Assembly: GCF_000280905.1 (NCBI RefSeq)
Contig: NZ_ALAP01000094.1
Coordinates: 57,500 to 121,499, forward strand
DNA from: Streptomyces sp. AA1529
GTDB lineage: Bacteria > Actinomycetota > Actinomycetes > Streptomycetales > Streptomycetaceae
Direction: 5' to 3'
DNA length: 64,000 bases
Under the pieces are notes generated by a model that saw only the letters and a program-made list of their open reading frames with translations, made no database searches and was not told the origin of the DNA. The first letter of the stretch is position 1; the number at the start of each line of letters is the position of its first letter. The position numbers and the translations under genes were made by a program. Shown piece after piece: positions 35,377-43,578 of this stretch.

Positions 35377-35802
35377 TTGTCGCACGGTGAAGAACCTGCG
35401 CGGATGCAGTTGAATCACGCCACCAGTTCGGACTACGGGGCGGGGGCCACCAAGGGCGGGGAGGTGCTGGGGATCGAAGTGCCGGAGTTGAAGCTGGCGG
35501 CTCCGGTCTTCGGCAAGCAGAGCAAGAAGCTGAGCCGGGCACTGACGACGCTGATCACCACGCTGGACGGTCTGGGCGAACCGTGGGGCGACGACCCTGT
35601 GGGTGAGAACTTCGCGAAGGATTACAAGCCGTACCAGCGGTCCCTCGAAGAGGCGGTGGGGGTGTTGGTGCTCGGGTTGGTGAGTATCCATGAGGCGCTT
35701 GACGACATGAAGGACGGGCATGTCGACAACGAGGACTTGATCAAGGGGATGTTCACCAAAGCTGCCCGTGACCGCGGTGACCGGGACGCGGACGGCAAGT
35801 AG
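35377..35802 (+). CDS. WXG100-like small helical protein (candidate type VII secretion partner)
   Basis: A 141-residue protein that is predicted to be mostly helical: ELKLAAPVFGKQSKKLSRAL and TTLITTLDGLGEPWGDDPVG, then SLEEAVGVLVLGLVSIHEAL. The Trp in the turn between two long helices and the acidic/amphipathic pattern fit WXG100/ESAT-6-like partners. TTG at 35377 is chosen because AGGAGG (35366-35371) is correctly spaced for it; the ATG at 35362 overlaps that ribosome binding site. It ends 24 bases before the RHS toxin, whose N-terminus is also WXG100-like, so the pair is likely cosecreted. Confidence 0.75.
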   Translation: MSHGEEPARMQLNHATSSDYGAGATKGGEVLGIEVPELKLAAPVFGKQSKKLSRALTTLITTLDGLGEPWGDDPVGENFAKDYKPYQRSLEEAVGVLVLGLVSIHEALDDMKDGHVDNEDLIKGMFTKAARDRGDRDADGK

Positions 35803-35826
35803 CACCACACAGGGGGGCGACGGCGC

Positions 35827-38800
35827 GTGAGCGCTCTGGAGAAGGCGTGGGAGATCCTCGAGCGGATGGGCCTGATCTGGCCCGACGGGGACGAGGGCAA
35901 GCTGCGGGACGCGGCCAAGGCATGGCGCGCGTTCGCCAAGGACGCCGAGGAGGTGCAGGGGGACACCAACCACTCGGCGCAGCGGATCCTGGAGGTCAAC
36001 AGCGGCGAAGCCGTCGACGCGTTCGAGACGTTCTGGTCCCGCTATGTCGGCAGGGGAGAGAAGGGCTGGCTGCGCAGCCTGCCCGAAGCGGCCCGGGACA
36101 TGGCCAAGATGCTCGACGAACTCGCCGATGACATCGACGGCACGAAGAAGCAGATCCGCAGCGAGATCGTGGGCAGCGCGGCGGTGATCGCGGCCGGGAT
36201 CGTGCTGACCGGCCCCACCCTCGGGGCCTCCGACGCGGCGGCGGCAGCAGCGGCGACCGGGATCGTCACCCTCAGCATCGAGAAGTCCACATCCCTGGCC
36301 ACACGCGCCGCGGCGTTGGTCGCGCGTATCGCGCGGGGTGCGGTCTTCGCCGGGGTGAGCAGTGTCGCCATGGACCTGGCCGTGGCACAGCCGGCACGCA
36401 TCCTGGCCGGACAGCAGGACGGGATCAGCCTGGAGGAGGTCAGCAACGCCGCGAAGTACGGCACCCTGACCGGCGCGGTCCTGGGCCCCTTCGCCCCCGG
36501 ACCGGGGGCGAGACCACCGATGATGCGCCCGCCGGCCTCGCTGCGCGAGAAGCTGATCCCGGGCAAGTCCTCGCGGCCGACGGAGAAGGTGCCGGGCGCC
36601 GGTGAGCCGGTGGATGTCGCCACCGGGGCGATGTTCATGCAGCTGACCGACCTGTCCCTGCCGGCGTCGCTGCCGCTGGACTTCACCCGTACCCACGTCT
36701 CCTCCTACCGGGCCGGGGTGTGTTTCGGCCCGAGCTGGTCCTCCACCCTGGACGAACAGGTCCAACTCGACGCGCAAGGCGTCGTTTTCGCGGCCGCCGA
36801 CGGCATGCGGCTGGTCTACCCCGTCCCCGAGCCGGGCGTACCCGTCCTGCCGGGGAAAGGCCCGCGCTGGCCCCTGGAATGGGACGGCAAGCCCGACGGC
36901 GTGCTGACGGTCACCGACCCCGACAGCGGCGTCACCCGCACTTTCGCCCACCCCGGCCCCACCCAGGAGGAGACAACACTGCGCCTGCCGGTGGAATCCT
37001 GGCAGGACCGCAACGGCGCCCGCATCGAGGTGGACCGCGACACGCAGGGGATACCCAGCGCGATGCGCCACTCCGGCGGCTACCACCTCGCCCTCGAGAC
37101 CGAGGGACAGCGGATCACCGCCCTGCGGCTGCTGGAGGAGGCCCCCTCACCGTATGAGCGGGAGCAGGCGCCGGCACCGGGCACGCTGGTGATGCGCTAC
37201 GGATACGACGAGGCCGGCAATCTGGCCGAGGTCATCAACTCCAGCGGCAAGGCGATGCGCTTCACCTACGACGGTGAAGGACGCATGCTCTCCTGGACCG
37301 ACCGCAACGGGGTGTGGTGCCGCTTCACCTACGACGAAGCAGGCCGCACGGTCCGCACCGAGGGCACCGACGGCATCTACAACGACACCTTCACCTACGA
37401 CGACGCCACCCGCACCACCACCTACACCGACTCGCACGGTCACAGCACCGTCTTCCGGTACAACGACGACGGCCAAGTCACCACCGAAACCGACCCACTG
37501 GGCAACACCACCCACACCGAATGGGACGCACGCGGCCACGACCGCCTCTCCCACACCGACGCACTCGGCCACACCACGCGTTACAGCTACGACGAGGCCG
37601 GCAACCTGGCCGAGGTACTGCTGCCGGACGGCTCCCGTATGTCCGCGACGTACAACCCACTGCGCCAGCCGACCGAAGTGACGGAACCAGGTGGCGCATG
37701 CTGGCAGCACACCTACGACGAACAGGGCAACCTCACGCGCTCGGTGGACCCGGCGGGAGCGGTCAGCCACTACGCATACGACGAGCGGTGCCACCTCACC
37801 GCAATCACCGACGCCCTCGGCCACACCCGCCGCATCACCCCGACCCCAGCAGGGCTCCCGGCCACGGTGACCGACGCGCTGGGCCACACCACCCGCATCA
37901 GCCGCGATACCTTCGGCCGCATCACCGAGATCACCGACCCTCTCGGACACGTCACGCGCATGGCCTGGACGGTCGAAGGCAAACCGCGCTGGCGCGAAGA
38001 TGCTGCAGGGGGGCGGGAGAGCTGGGTCTGGGATGCGGAAGGCAACCTGCTCACCCACACCGATCCCGCTGGAAACAGCAGCAGGCACACCCCTGGACCA
38101 TGGGACATGCCGGTGTCGCGTACGGACGCGGACGGCGCCACATACACTTTCACCTACGACACCACCCTCCGCCTCACCCGGGTGACCAACCCACAGGGCC
38201 TGCACTGGGAATACGAGTACGACGCGGCAGGACGCCTCACATCCGAGACGGACTTCAATGGCGCGCACCTGACGTACGAGCCCGACCCTGCAGGGCAGTT
38301 GACGGCCCGCACCAACGCGGTAGGCCAGACACTGCGCTATACCCGCGACGCGCTCGGCCGCGTGACCGAGCAGCACGACGAGGACGCGAACACCGTCACC
38401 ACCTACACCTACAACGCAACGGGCGACCTGATCCGGGCCAGCAGCCCCGACGCCGAGGTTGTCATCGAACGCGATCTGCTGGGCCGCGTGCTGATCGAGA
38501 CAACCAACGGCCGCACCCTCTCCTACACCTACAACCCGCTCGGCCTCCTGGTTCAGCGCACCACGTCCTCCGGCCTCACCTCCACCTGGACCTACGACGC
38601 CGACGGCCGAGCCGTGGAACTGGCCACCGATCACGGCACACTGACCTTTGCCTACGACGCGGCAGGCCGCGAGACCGAACGCCGAACCGGTGACATCTCC
38701 CTCATCCAGCAGTGGGACGCGGCCGACCGCCTCACCACGCAGACTGCGAGTTCAGGACCGGAGCTCCTCCAGCACCGCACCTACGCCTACCGCGCCGACG

Positions 38801-40026
38801 GCTACCTCACCGAGATCAGTGAACTCACTTCCGGCACCCGCCGCTTCGACCTCGACTCCGTCGGTCGGGTCACCGCCGTCAACGCCCACGGGTGGCGTGA
38901 GAGCTACGTCTACGACTCGGCGGGCAATCTCTCTACCACACAAGCCCCCGATCACCCTGCACCCGGTGAACGTGGCACCCAGGGCACCCTTCTGCGCCGC
39001 GCGGGCCGCACTGCCTACGAGCACGACGCCGCCGGCCGCCTCATCTCCAAGACCCGCTACCTCCTCAACGGCCAGAAGAAGACCTGGACCTACACCTGGA
39101 ACGCGGAAGACCGCCTGATCGAAGCCGCAACGCCAGACGACGGGCAGTGGACGTATGCCTACGACCCACTGGGCCGTCGCGTCAGCAAGACCGGTCGGAA
39201 CGGCCGCGCCCTGACCTTCACCTGGGACGGCACCCGCCTGGCAGAACAAACCACCAGCGACGGCCAGACGACCTCCTGGGACTACGCCCCAGCCACCCAC
39301 CGCCTCCTCACGCAAACTGACCACACACCACTGACTCGCGGACCGGATGGTGGGTCCCTCCTCACGAAACTCGCCAAACCCACTGTCGGCAACCCTCGCT
39401 TCTACGCTGTCCTCACCGACCTCACAGGCGCACCCACCGATTTGGTCAGTCCAGACGGCAAGGTGGCATGGCAACACCGCACCACCCTGTGGGGCACCCC
39501 TCTCCCATCACCACCCTCCGACACGTCCCCAATCTGCCCCCTCCGCTTCCCCGGCCAATACGCGGACCCAGAAACGGGCCTCAACTACAACTACTTCCGC
39601 TACTACGACCCAGAAACCGCCTACTACCTCACCCCCGACCCCCTCGGCCTCGCCCCAGCCCCCAACCCGCACACCTACGTGCACAACCCTCACACCTGGA
39701 CCGACCCCCTCGGGCTTGCCGGGTGCGGTCAGACGAAGTTGTCACGTGGGGAAAAGGTTGCTGCGGCCGAGGGGGTCGACGATCTCTCACCAGAAGTGCG
39801 TAAGAGCCTTACGAACTTCATGCGCAAGAGCCCTGGAGCCGCCGAAGTTCCGCAGATCATCCGGCTCCCTGAGGGTGCCGCTGAATTCAGCTACAAGGTC
39901 CCAGGGAGAGTTCCAGGCTCTTATGCTGTGTACCGGAAGAGGGTAGACGCCGAGGGGGCAACAGAGATGGCCTACAAGACCACATTCCTCCCTGACGGTA
40001 GTATCGCCCACATCAAATTCAAGTGA
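35827..40026 (+). CDS. RHS/YD-repeat polymorphic toxin with WXG100-like N-terminus
   Basis: A 1,399-residue modular toxin. Residues 1-230 are a WXG100-like/CpnT-type helical export region with a hydrophobic Ala/Gly stretch (SAAVIAAGIVLTGPTLGASD). A DUF6531 domain begins near 258 (GEPVDVATGAMFMQLTDLSL). YD repeats (YDEAGN, YDAAGR and variants) fill about 430-1190. The RHS core RFPGQYADPETGLNYNYFRY ends with DPLGLAGC near 1300. The last 100 residues form a distinct C-terminal domain ending in SYKVPGRVPGSYAVYRKRVD, KTTFLPDGSIAHIKF; I cannot assign its activity. The shell encapsulates the toxin and the tip is released into a competitor. GTG at 35827 follows a G-rich ribosome binding site. The last part is less G+C-rich than the shell, a sign of tip replacement. 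Confidence 0.92.
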   Translation: MSALEKAWEILERMGLIWPDGDEGKLRDAAKAWRAFAKDAEEVQGDTNHSAQRILEVNSGEAVDAFETFWSRYVGRGEKGWLRSLPEAARDMAKMLDELADDIDGTKKQIRSEIVGSAAVIAAGIVLTGPTLGASDAAAAAAATGIVTLSIEKSTSLATRAAALVARIARGAVFAGVSSVAMDLAVAQPARILAGQQDGISLEEVSNAAKYGTLTGAVLGPFAPGPGARPPMMRPPASLREKLIPGKSSRPTEKVPGAGEPVDVATGAMFMQLTDLSLPASLPLDFTRTHVSSYRAGVCFGPSWSSTLDEQVQLDAQGVVFAAADGMRLVYPVPEPGVPVLPGKGPRWPLEWDGKPDGVLTVTDPDSGVTRTFAHPGPTQEETTLRLPVESWQDRNGARIEVDRDTQGIPSAMRHSGGYHLALETEGQRITALRLLEEAPSPYEREQAPAPGTLVMRYGYDEAGNLAEVINSSGKAMRFTYDGEGRMLSWTDRNGVWCRFTYDEAGRTVRTEGTDGIYNDTFTYDDATRTTTYTDSHGHSTVFRYNDDGQVTTETDPLGNTTHTEWDARGHDRLSHTDALGHTTRYSYDEAGNLAEVLLPDGSRMSATYNPLRQPTEVTEPGGACWQHTYDEQGNLTRSVDPAGAVSHYAYDERCHLTAITDALGHTRRITPTPAGLPATVTDALGHTTRISRDTFGRITEITDPLGHVTRMAWTVEGKPRWREDAAGGRESWVWDAEGNLLTHTDPAGNSSRHTPGPWDMPVSRTDADGATYTFTYDTTLRLTRVTNPQGLHWEYEYDAAGRLTSETDFNGAHLTYEPDPAGQLTARTNAVGQTLRYTRDALGRVTEQHDEDANTVTTYTYNATGDLIRASSPDAEVVIERDLLGRVLIETTNGRTLSYTYNPLGLLVQRTTSSGLTSTWTYDADGRAVELATDHGTLTFAYDAAGRETERRTGDISLIQQWDAADRLTTQTASSGPELLQHRTYAYRADGYLTEISELTSGTRRFDLDSVGRVTAVNAHGWRESYVYDSAGNLSTTQAPDHPAPGERGTQGTLLRRAGRTAYEHDAAGRLISKTRYLLNGQKKTWTYTWNAEDRLIEAATPDDGQWTYAYDPLGRRVSKTGRNGRALTFTWDGTRLAEQTTSDGQTTSWDYAPATHRLLTQTDHTPLTRGPDGGSLLTKLAKPTVGNPRFYAVLTDLTGAPTDLVSPDGKVAWQHRTTLWGTPLPSPPSDTSPICPLRFPGQYADPETGLNYNYFRYYDPETAYYLTPDPLGLAPAPNPHTYVHNPHTWTDPLGLAGCGQTKLSRGEKVAAAEGVDDLSPEVRKSLTNFMRKSPGAAEVPQIIRLPEGAAEFSYKVPGRVPGSYAVYRKRVDAEGATEMAYKTTFLPDGSIAHIKFK

Positions 40027-40037
40027 GGCCGGTTTCA

Positions 40038-40391
40038 ATGCATTCGATCAATTGCAGGGACGTTCTTACCAGCCTGATCCGATGGGATGCTCCACTGCAT
40101 GACCTGATCCATGGGGCCAATCAATGCGATGAACATCCGGGATCACCTGTCTACTTGGATCGTTCATATGTGAAGGACGTCCTGCGTCGATGTATCTCCG
40201 GAGAGTTGGATGTCGCGGAATTGCCGCAATGGGCTGGAGTTGTTCACATGATGGAGCGCATTGAGATCGATGAACCTGATGAGGCGGACTTTGACCTGCT
40301 GACTCAGTTTCTCTTCGAGGTGTCAAGCCCTGAACTATTTGAACCCGTTACTGTCTCCACATGTCAGCGCTGGCTGGATACTCTCGCGTGA
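40038..40391 (+). CDS. candidate immunity protein for the RHS toxin
   Basis: A 117-residue acidic, helical protein directly after the toxin. Visible blocks are NCRDVLTSLIRWDAPLHDLI, ISGELDVAELPQWAGVVHMM and FDLLTQFLFEVSSPELFEPV. The pattern of a short acidic protein with SGELDVAELPQWA and FLFEVSSPE resembles helical immunity proteins of actinomycete toxins, but no named family is claimed. ATG 40038 uses GTGAGG as ribosome binding site; a GTG at 40023 overlapping the toxin stop is an alternative. Base composition is clearly more A/T-rich than the surroundings, as expected for a recently acquired tip-immunity cassette. An IS element begins two bases after its stop. Confidence 0.72.
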   Translation: MHSINCRDVLTSLIRWDAPLHDLIHGANQCDEHPGSPVYLDRSYVKDVLRRCISGELDVAELPQWAGVVHMMERIEIDEPDEADFDLLTQFLFEVSSPELFEPVTVSTCQRWLDTLA

Positions 40392-40392
40392 G

Positions 40393-41285
40393 AGTGAGCC
40401 GTTTCCAACCTGACGGGTGGTTGGACGCGCGACCCCGGCGGTGGGCATGAAGAAAGCTCCAGGTAGACGGGTTCACGACCAAGATCACCAGTCTGCCAGG
40501 AGCTTTCGCGTGCTTGTCTACCCGTCCGGTATCGATCTGTCCAGCCGTGCCCTGCAGCATCTCTCCGGTCTCCTCGCAGGTCACCGACGTCAGATCGGCT
40601 CGCGGTGGCGTCGCCTGACTTGTGGCCGACAGGCTCTGCTCGTCCTGGCTCACCTTCGCTGCGGCGGCACGTACGCCCGCCTTGCAGCGGGTTTCCGCGT
40701 CGGAATCGCGACGGTCCACCGGTACATACGCGAGGCCGTCGATCTCCTGGCCGCACGCGCGCCCACGCTGGATCAGGCCATGATGGCCGTGCGGAAGAAG
40801 GCGTATGTGATCCTCGACGGCACCGTGCTGCCGATCGACCGCATCGCTGCCGGCCGGCCCTTCTACTCCGGGAAACACAGGAAGCACGGCATGAACGTCC
40901 AGGTCATCACCGACCCTGCAGGACGCCTGCTGTGGGCTTCGCCCGCTCTGCCCGGAGCCGTCCACGACGTCAGGGCCGCGCGAACCCACGGCATCATCGG
41001 CGCCCTGACCGAAGCGGGCGTACGGTGCTGGGCCGACAAGGCATACCGAGGCGTGGGCGGCACCACACGCGTGCCCTACTGGGGCCGACGCTGTCCGCAG
41101 GCCAGCAAGCCGTCAACCGCTCACATGCGAAAATCCGCGCACTCGTCGAACAGGCCATGGCCACCCTCAAGACCTGGCGACTCCTGCGCAAGCTGCGATG
41201 CTCCACCACCCGCATCACCGCCCTCGTCCAGGCCGTCCTCACCCTCCATCAGGCCAGCTCAGACGCAGGATGAAATAGCCTCAGT
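40393..41285 (+). mobile_element. IS5-family-like insertion sequence with degenerate ends
   Basis: An element of roughly 0.9 kb whose single gene is a DDE transposase. The left end TGAGCCGTTTCCAACCTGAC (40395-40414) is an imperfect inverted match of the right end (TGAGGCTATTTCATCCTG, read on the minus strand from 41283). It inserted immediately after the immunity gene stop without disturbing it. No clear target duplication could be read. Confidence 0.65.
40510..41273 (+). pseudogene. IS5-type DDE transposase, frameshifted
   Basis: The first frame from GTG 40510 gives LVYPSGIDLSSRALQHLSGL, then the HTH-like RLAAGFRVGIATVHRYIREA and the DDE part AYVILDGTVLPIDRIAAGRP with HGMNVQVITDPAGRLLWASP and CWADKAYRG. 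At about 41080 the frame shifts; the remainder, LSAGQQAVNRSHAKIRALVE, QAMATLKTWRLLRKLRCSTT, ends at 41273 in another frame. In intact relatives these parts are one protein of about 255 residues. A programmed shift is possible in this family but no slippery run is seen at the junction, so decay is preferred. Confidence 0.75.
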
Positions 41286-41397
41286 ACCGGTCTTCCACCA
41301 CTGACACGTACCCTGACGGCAGCCCGGGCGGTCTACGGCAGCACGAGCGTCCCACTGACCAGCGGCGCGACACCGTGCCCATGGCTCCACACCCCCT

Positions 41398-41541
41398 TCG
41401 GACACTCACCATCTGCACGTCGTGTGCGGACGCATATGGGCCCTGACTCGACAGTCACGGCCCTTTTGCTGTCGTAGGTGAGCGTGAGCCCGAAGGCCGC
41501 GTGGAGCGGGGCTTTGCGTTCGGGGGCGGCCTGCTGGAGCC
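41398..41541. repeat. direct repeat copy 2
   Basis: 144 bases matching 33324-33470, beginning with the same TCGGACA that ends tRNA-Leu. It bounds the 8-kb island on the right. The hairpin that acts as tRNA terminator in copy 1 is present here but has a C-C mismatch (41438-41463). Confidence 0.8.
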
Positions 41542-41690
41542 CGTCGGTGAGGTCCCCGAGGTACTTGATGATCTGGGCGATCTGCTGCTCGGTGAGGGGG
41601 CGGGCGCCCTTCGGGTTGCGGGTGGCCCGGACGGCGGTGATCTTTCGTTGGGCGGTCCGCTCCGACCAGGAGCCGTCTGCCGTGAACAGT
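41398..41690 (-). pseudogene. C-terminal fragment of a site-specific recombinase
   Basis: The minus strand reads FTADGSWSERTAQRKITAVR, GARPLTEQQIAQIIKYLGDL, TDGLQQAAPERKAPLHAAFG and TLTYDSKRAVTVESGPICV. This pattern of a helical zinc-ribbon-distal tail with EQQIAQIIKYL and AAFGLTLTYD fits the C-terminal end of a large serine recombinase. The upstream catalytic part is missing; the sequence to its right (41700-41890) shows no recombinase signature. It is a longer version of the fragment in repeat copy 1, and the two are not identical, so they probably come from two related elements. Confidence 0.6.
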
Positions 41691-41890
41691 CAGCCGGGCA
41701 TTATGGCTGGACACAAGCGCCCTTCGTGCGGTGCGGATCCGGCACCTCCACCACACCCCGAGGTCATTGCCCTGACCAAGACCGGCGAGTGTAGACAACG
41801 CTGGTACTCGATGCGCCTGGCTCGGTGGCTGTGGGGTCCGGTCGCAGGTCCTCCGGCACCGTGGGCAGTCCTCAGAAGCGGCCGCACGTC

Positions 41891-43198
41891 TCAGGTGAGG
41901 GGGTGGGCGGTCGTGGCAGAGCGCGGGGGCCAGGCGCGGGGGGAGAGGATGCCGAGGACGTAGGCACGGGCGACGAGGGCGGGTCTGGTCGCCGCCCCCA
42001 GCAGACCGCGGAGCCGACTGAGGTGGTAGTCGATCGCCTGCCGGGAGAGCCTCAGCGAGGTGGCGATCTCGCCGTTCGTGCTGCCCTCCGCGAGGAGGGA
42101 GAGGATGCGGATCTGTGCGGCGGTGAGCGGGGGGTGGGCCTCGTGGGCGAGGCTCTGGTGGGTGACGACGGCCCACACGTGCGCGGCGCGGCCGGCGGAC
42201 CGGCTCACGGTGGCCAGGTGCAGCTGCGCACGGCGTTGGCGCCCCTGGGAATCGACGAGCACGGCGGAGGTTTCCACGCGTCTGATGCGGCGGGATATCA
42301 GCCCCTCCCATGCGAGGCGCAGTTCGCGGAGGTCGGGTGTGGTGGCGAGCAGGGTGTGCGCACGGCGGCCGACGAGGTCGGACAGGCTTGTCCGGAACAG
42401 TTCGGCGGTGGCCGTACCCGCCTGCTCGATACGGCCGTTGACCGAGAGCAGCGCGCAGGGCAGCCCGCTGTGGTCGCGCAGCGCCCGCAGGTTCTCCTCG
42501 GCCTCCCGGCGCTGGTTCGTGGCGCGGGCGTGCTCGGTGATGTCGACGTAGATCCCGGCGACACATGTCTGGCCGTTCTCCTGGGCGGGGAAGCGGTGGC
42601 CGGCCGCCTGCCCTGTGCTGCCGTCCGAGCGGTGATAGCTCAAGTTGTGGCGGACCGGCTTGCCACGGCTGAGGATCTCCTGATCAAGGGCGCGGAACTG
42701 CGCGGCGTCGGAGGGGGAGTCCAGGTCCTCGATGTGGCTGCCGACCACCTGTTCCGGTGTGGTGCCGTAGAGGTGCGCGTAGGAGTGGTTGGCCCATAGG
42801 TAGCACCCGGCGCGGTCGCGGATGAAGGCCGGTGCCGGGGCGAAGTCGGCGAACTCCGCGAAGGCGGCGTATTGGCGGCCGCCCGCGGGCTGTGCATCGG
42901 CCTCCACCGCGAGCCCGCGGGTGAAGTTCTGGCCCTGGCTCTCGGCCCGGGGCGATCTCACATCGAAGGTCCGGCCGCCGAACTGGATCCGACAACGGCC
43001 GTTTTCCAAGGAGCGGCGCGGCGAGGACATCTCCTGGCGCAGGTGGTCGAGGAAGCGCTGCGCGGTGAGCAGGTCCGCGAAGGCGCCGCCGCCCCTCTCC
43101 AGGATGTGCCACTGCTCGTCGACCTCCCACCAGAACACGGAGAGGCGCTCCAGCAGCGCTTTGAGACTGGAATCGTCCACGACGGCCTTCCCCTCCAT
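41891..43198 (-). CDS. PAS-domain LuxR-family transcriptional regulator
   Basis: A 435-residue regulator. Up to three PAS-like segments are present: residues about 10-85, FADFAPAPAFIRDRAGCYLW around 117-136 with NHSYAHLYGTTPEQVVG, and a third around 245-330 (SGLPCALLSVNGRIEQAGTA). The end is a LuxR-type helix-turn-helix, LTAAQIRILSLLAEGSTNGE, then IATSLRLSRQAIDYHLSRL. ATG at 43198 follows GGTGGGA. It is divergent from the ATP-grasp operon across 380 bases and is the obvious candidate regulator of it. PAS ligands here are unknown. It closely follows the recombinase remnant, so it may itself be part of an older integrated segment. Confidence 0.88.
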   Translation of the reverse strand: MEGKAVVDDSSLKALLERLSVFWWEVDEQWHILERGGGAFADLLTAQRFLDHLRQEMSSPRRSLENGRCRIQFGGRTFDVRSPRAESQGQNFTRGLAVEADAQPAGGRQYAAFAEFADFAPAPAFIRDRAGCYLWANHSYAHLYGTTPEQVVGSHIEDLDSPSDAAQFRALDQEILSRGKPVRHNLSYHRSDGSTGQAAGHRFPAQENGQTCVAGIYVDITEHARATNQRREAEENLRALRDHSGLPCALLSVNGRIEQAGTATAELFRTSLSDLVGRRAHTLLATTPDLRELRLAWEGLISRRIRRVETSAVLVDSQGRQRRAQLHLATVSRSAGRAAHVWAVVTHQSLAHEAHPPLTAAQIRILSLLAEGSTNGEIATSLRLSRQAIDYHLSRLRGLLGAATRPALVARAYVLGILSPRAWPPRSATTAHPLT

Positions 43199-43578
43199 GT
43201 TCCCACCGACCGGCTGGAGGCGACACCGCGATGTCTATCCCGTGCGGGTCCCGCCCATGCCCGGTTCTCGGCCATCCGCGAGTTGTGACCGCATCCCCGG
43301 TGAGGCGCGCCAGATGTGATCACGGATCTTCGTCTTCGCTCAACGATGTCTGCAACTTTGGCATTTGCCTGATCGCTGCCTGCCTCCTGCGGCACTTCTG
43401 GGTCCCACAGCCTGATTCCCTTGAGTGTGTTGCCAGTTACCCGTCGTGATCTACACGGGTTGCGTCACCCGCGTGTCCCGGTCGGAGACGGAGAGCGGGA
43501 CAACGCAGGCGACCAGGCGGCGGGGCCGAGCCACCGCTCGACACCCCGGACAGGACAAGCGATGGGAGACGAACTTCA
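43199..43578. promoter_or_regulatory. divergent promoter region, LuxR regulator / ATP-grasp operon
   Basis: 380 bases without a gene, more A/T-rich than average in the middle (around 43340-43460), as expected for promoters. An imperfect dyad, ACACGGGT-N6-ACCCGCGTGT (43453-43476), lies about 100 bases before the ATP-grasp start and is a candidate binding site. I cannot place -35/-10 elements with confidence. Confidence 0.4.

Noticed and set aside
41060..41110. Programmed ribosomal frameshift in the IS5-type transposase
   Set aside because: No slippery heptamer is visible at the junction and the element ends are also degenerate, so a decayed gene is more likely.
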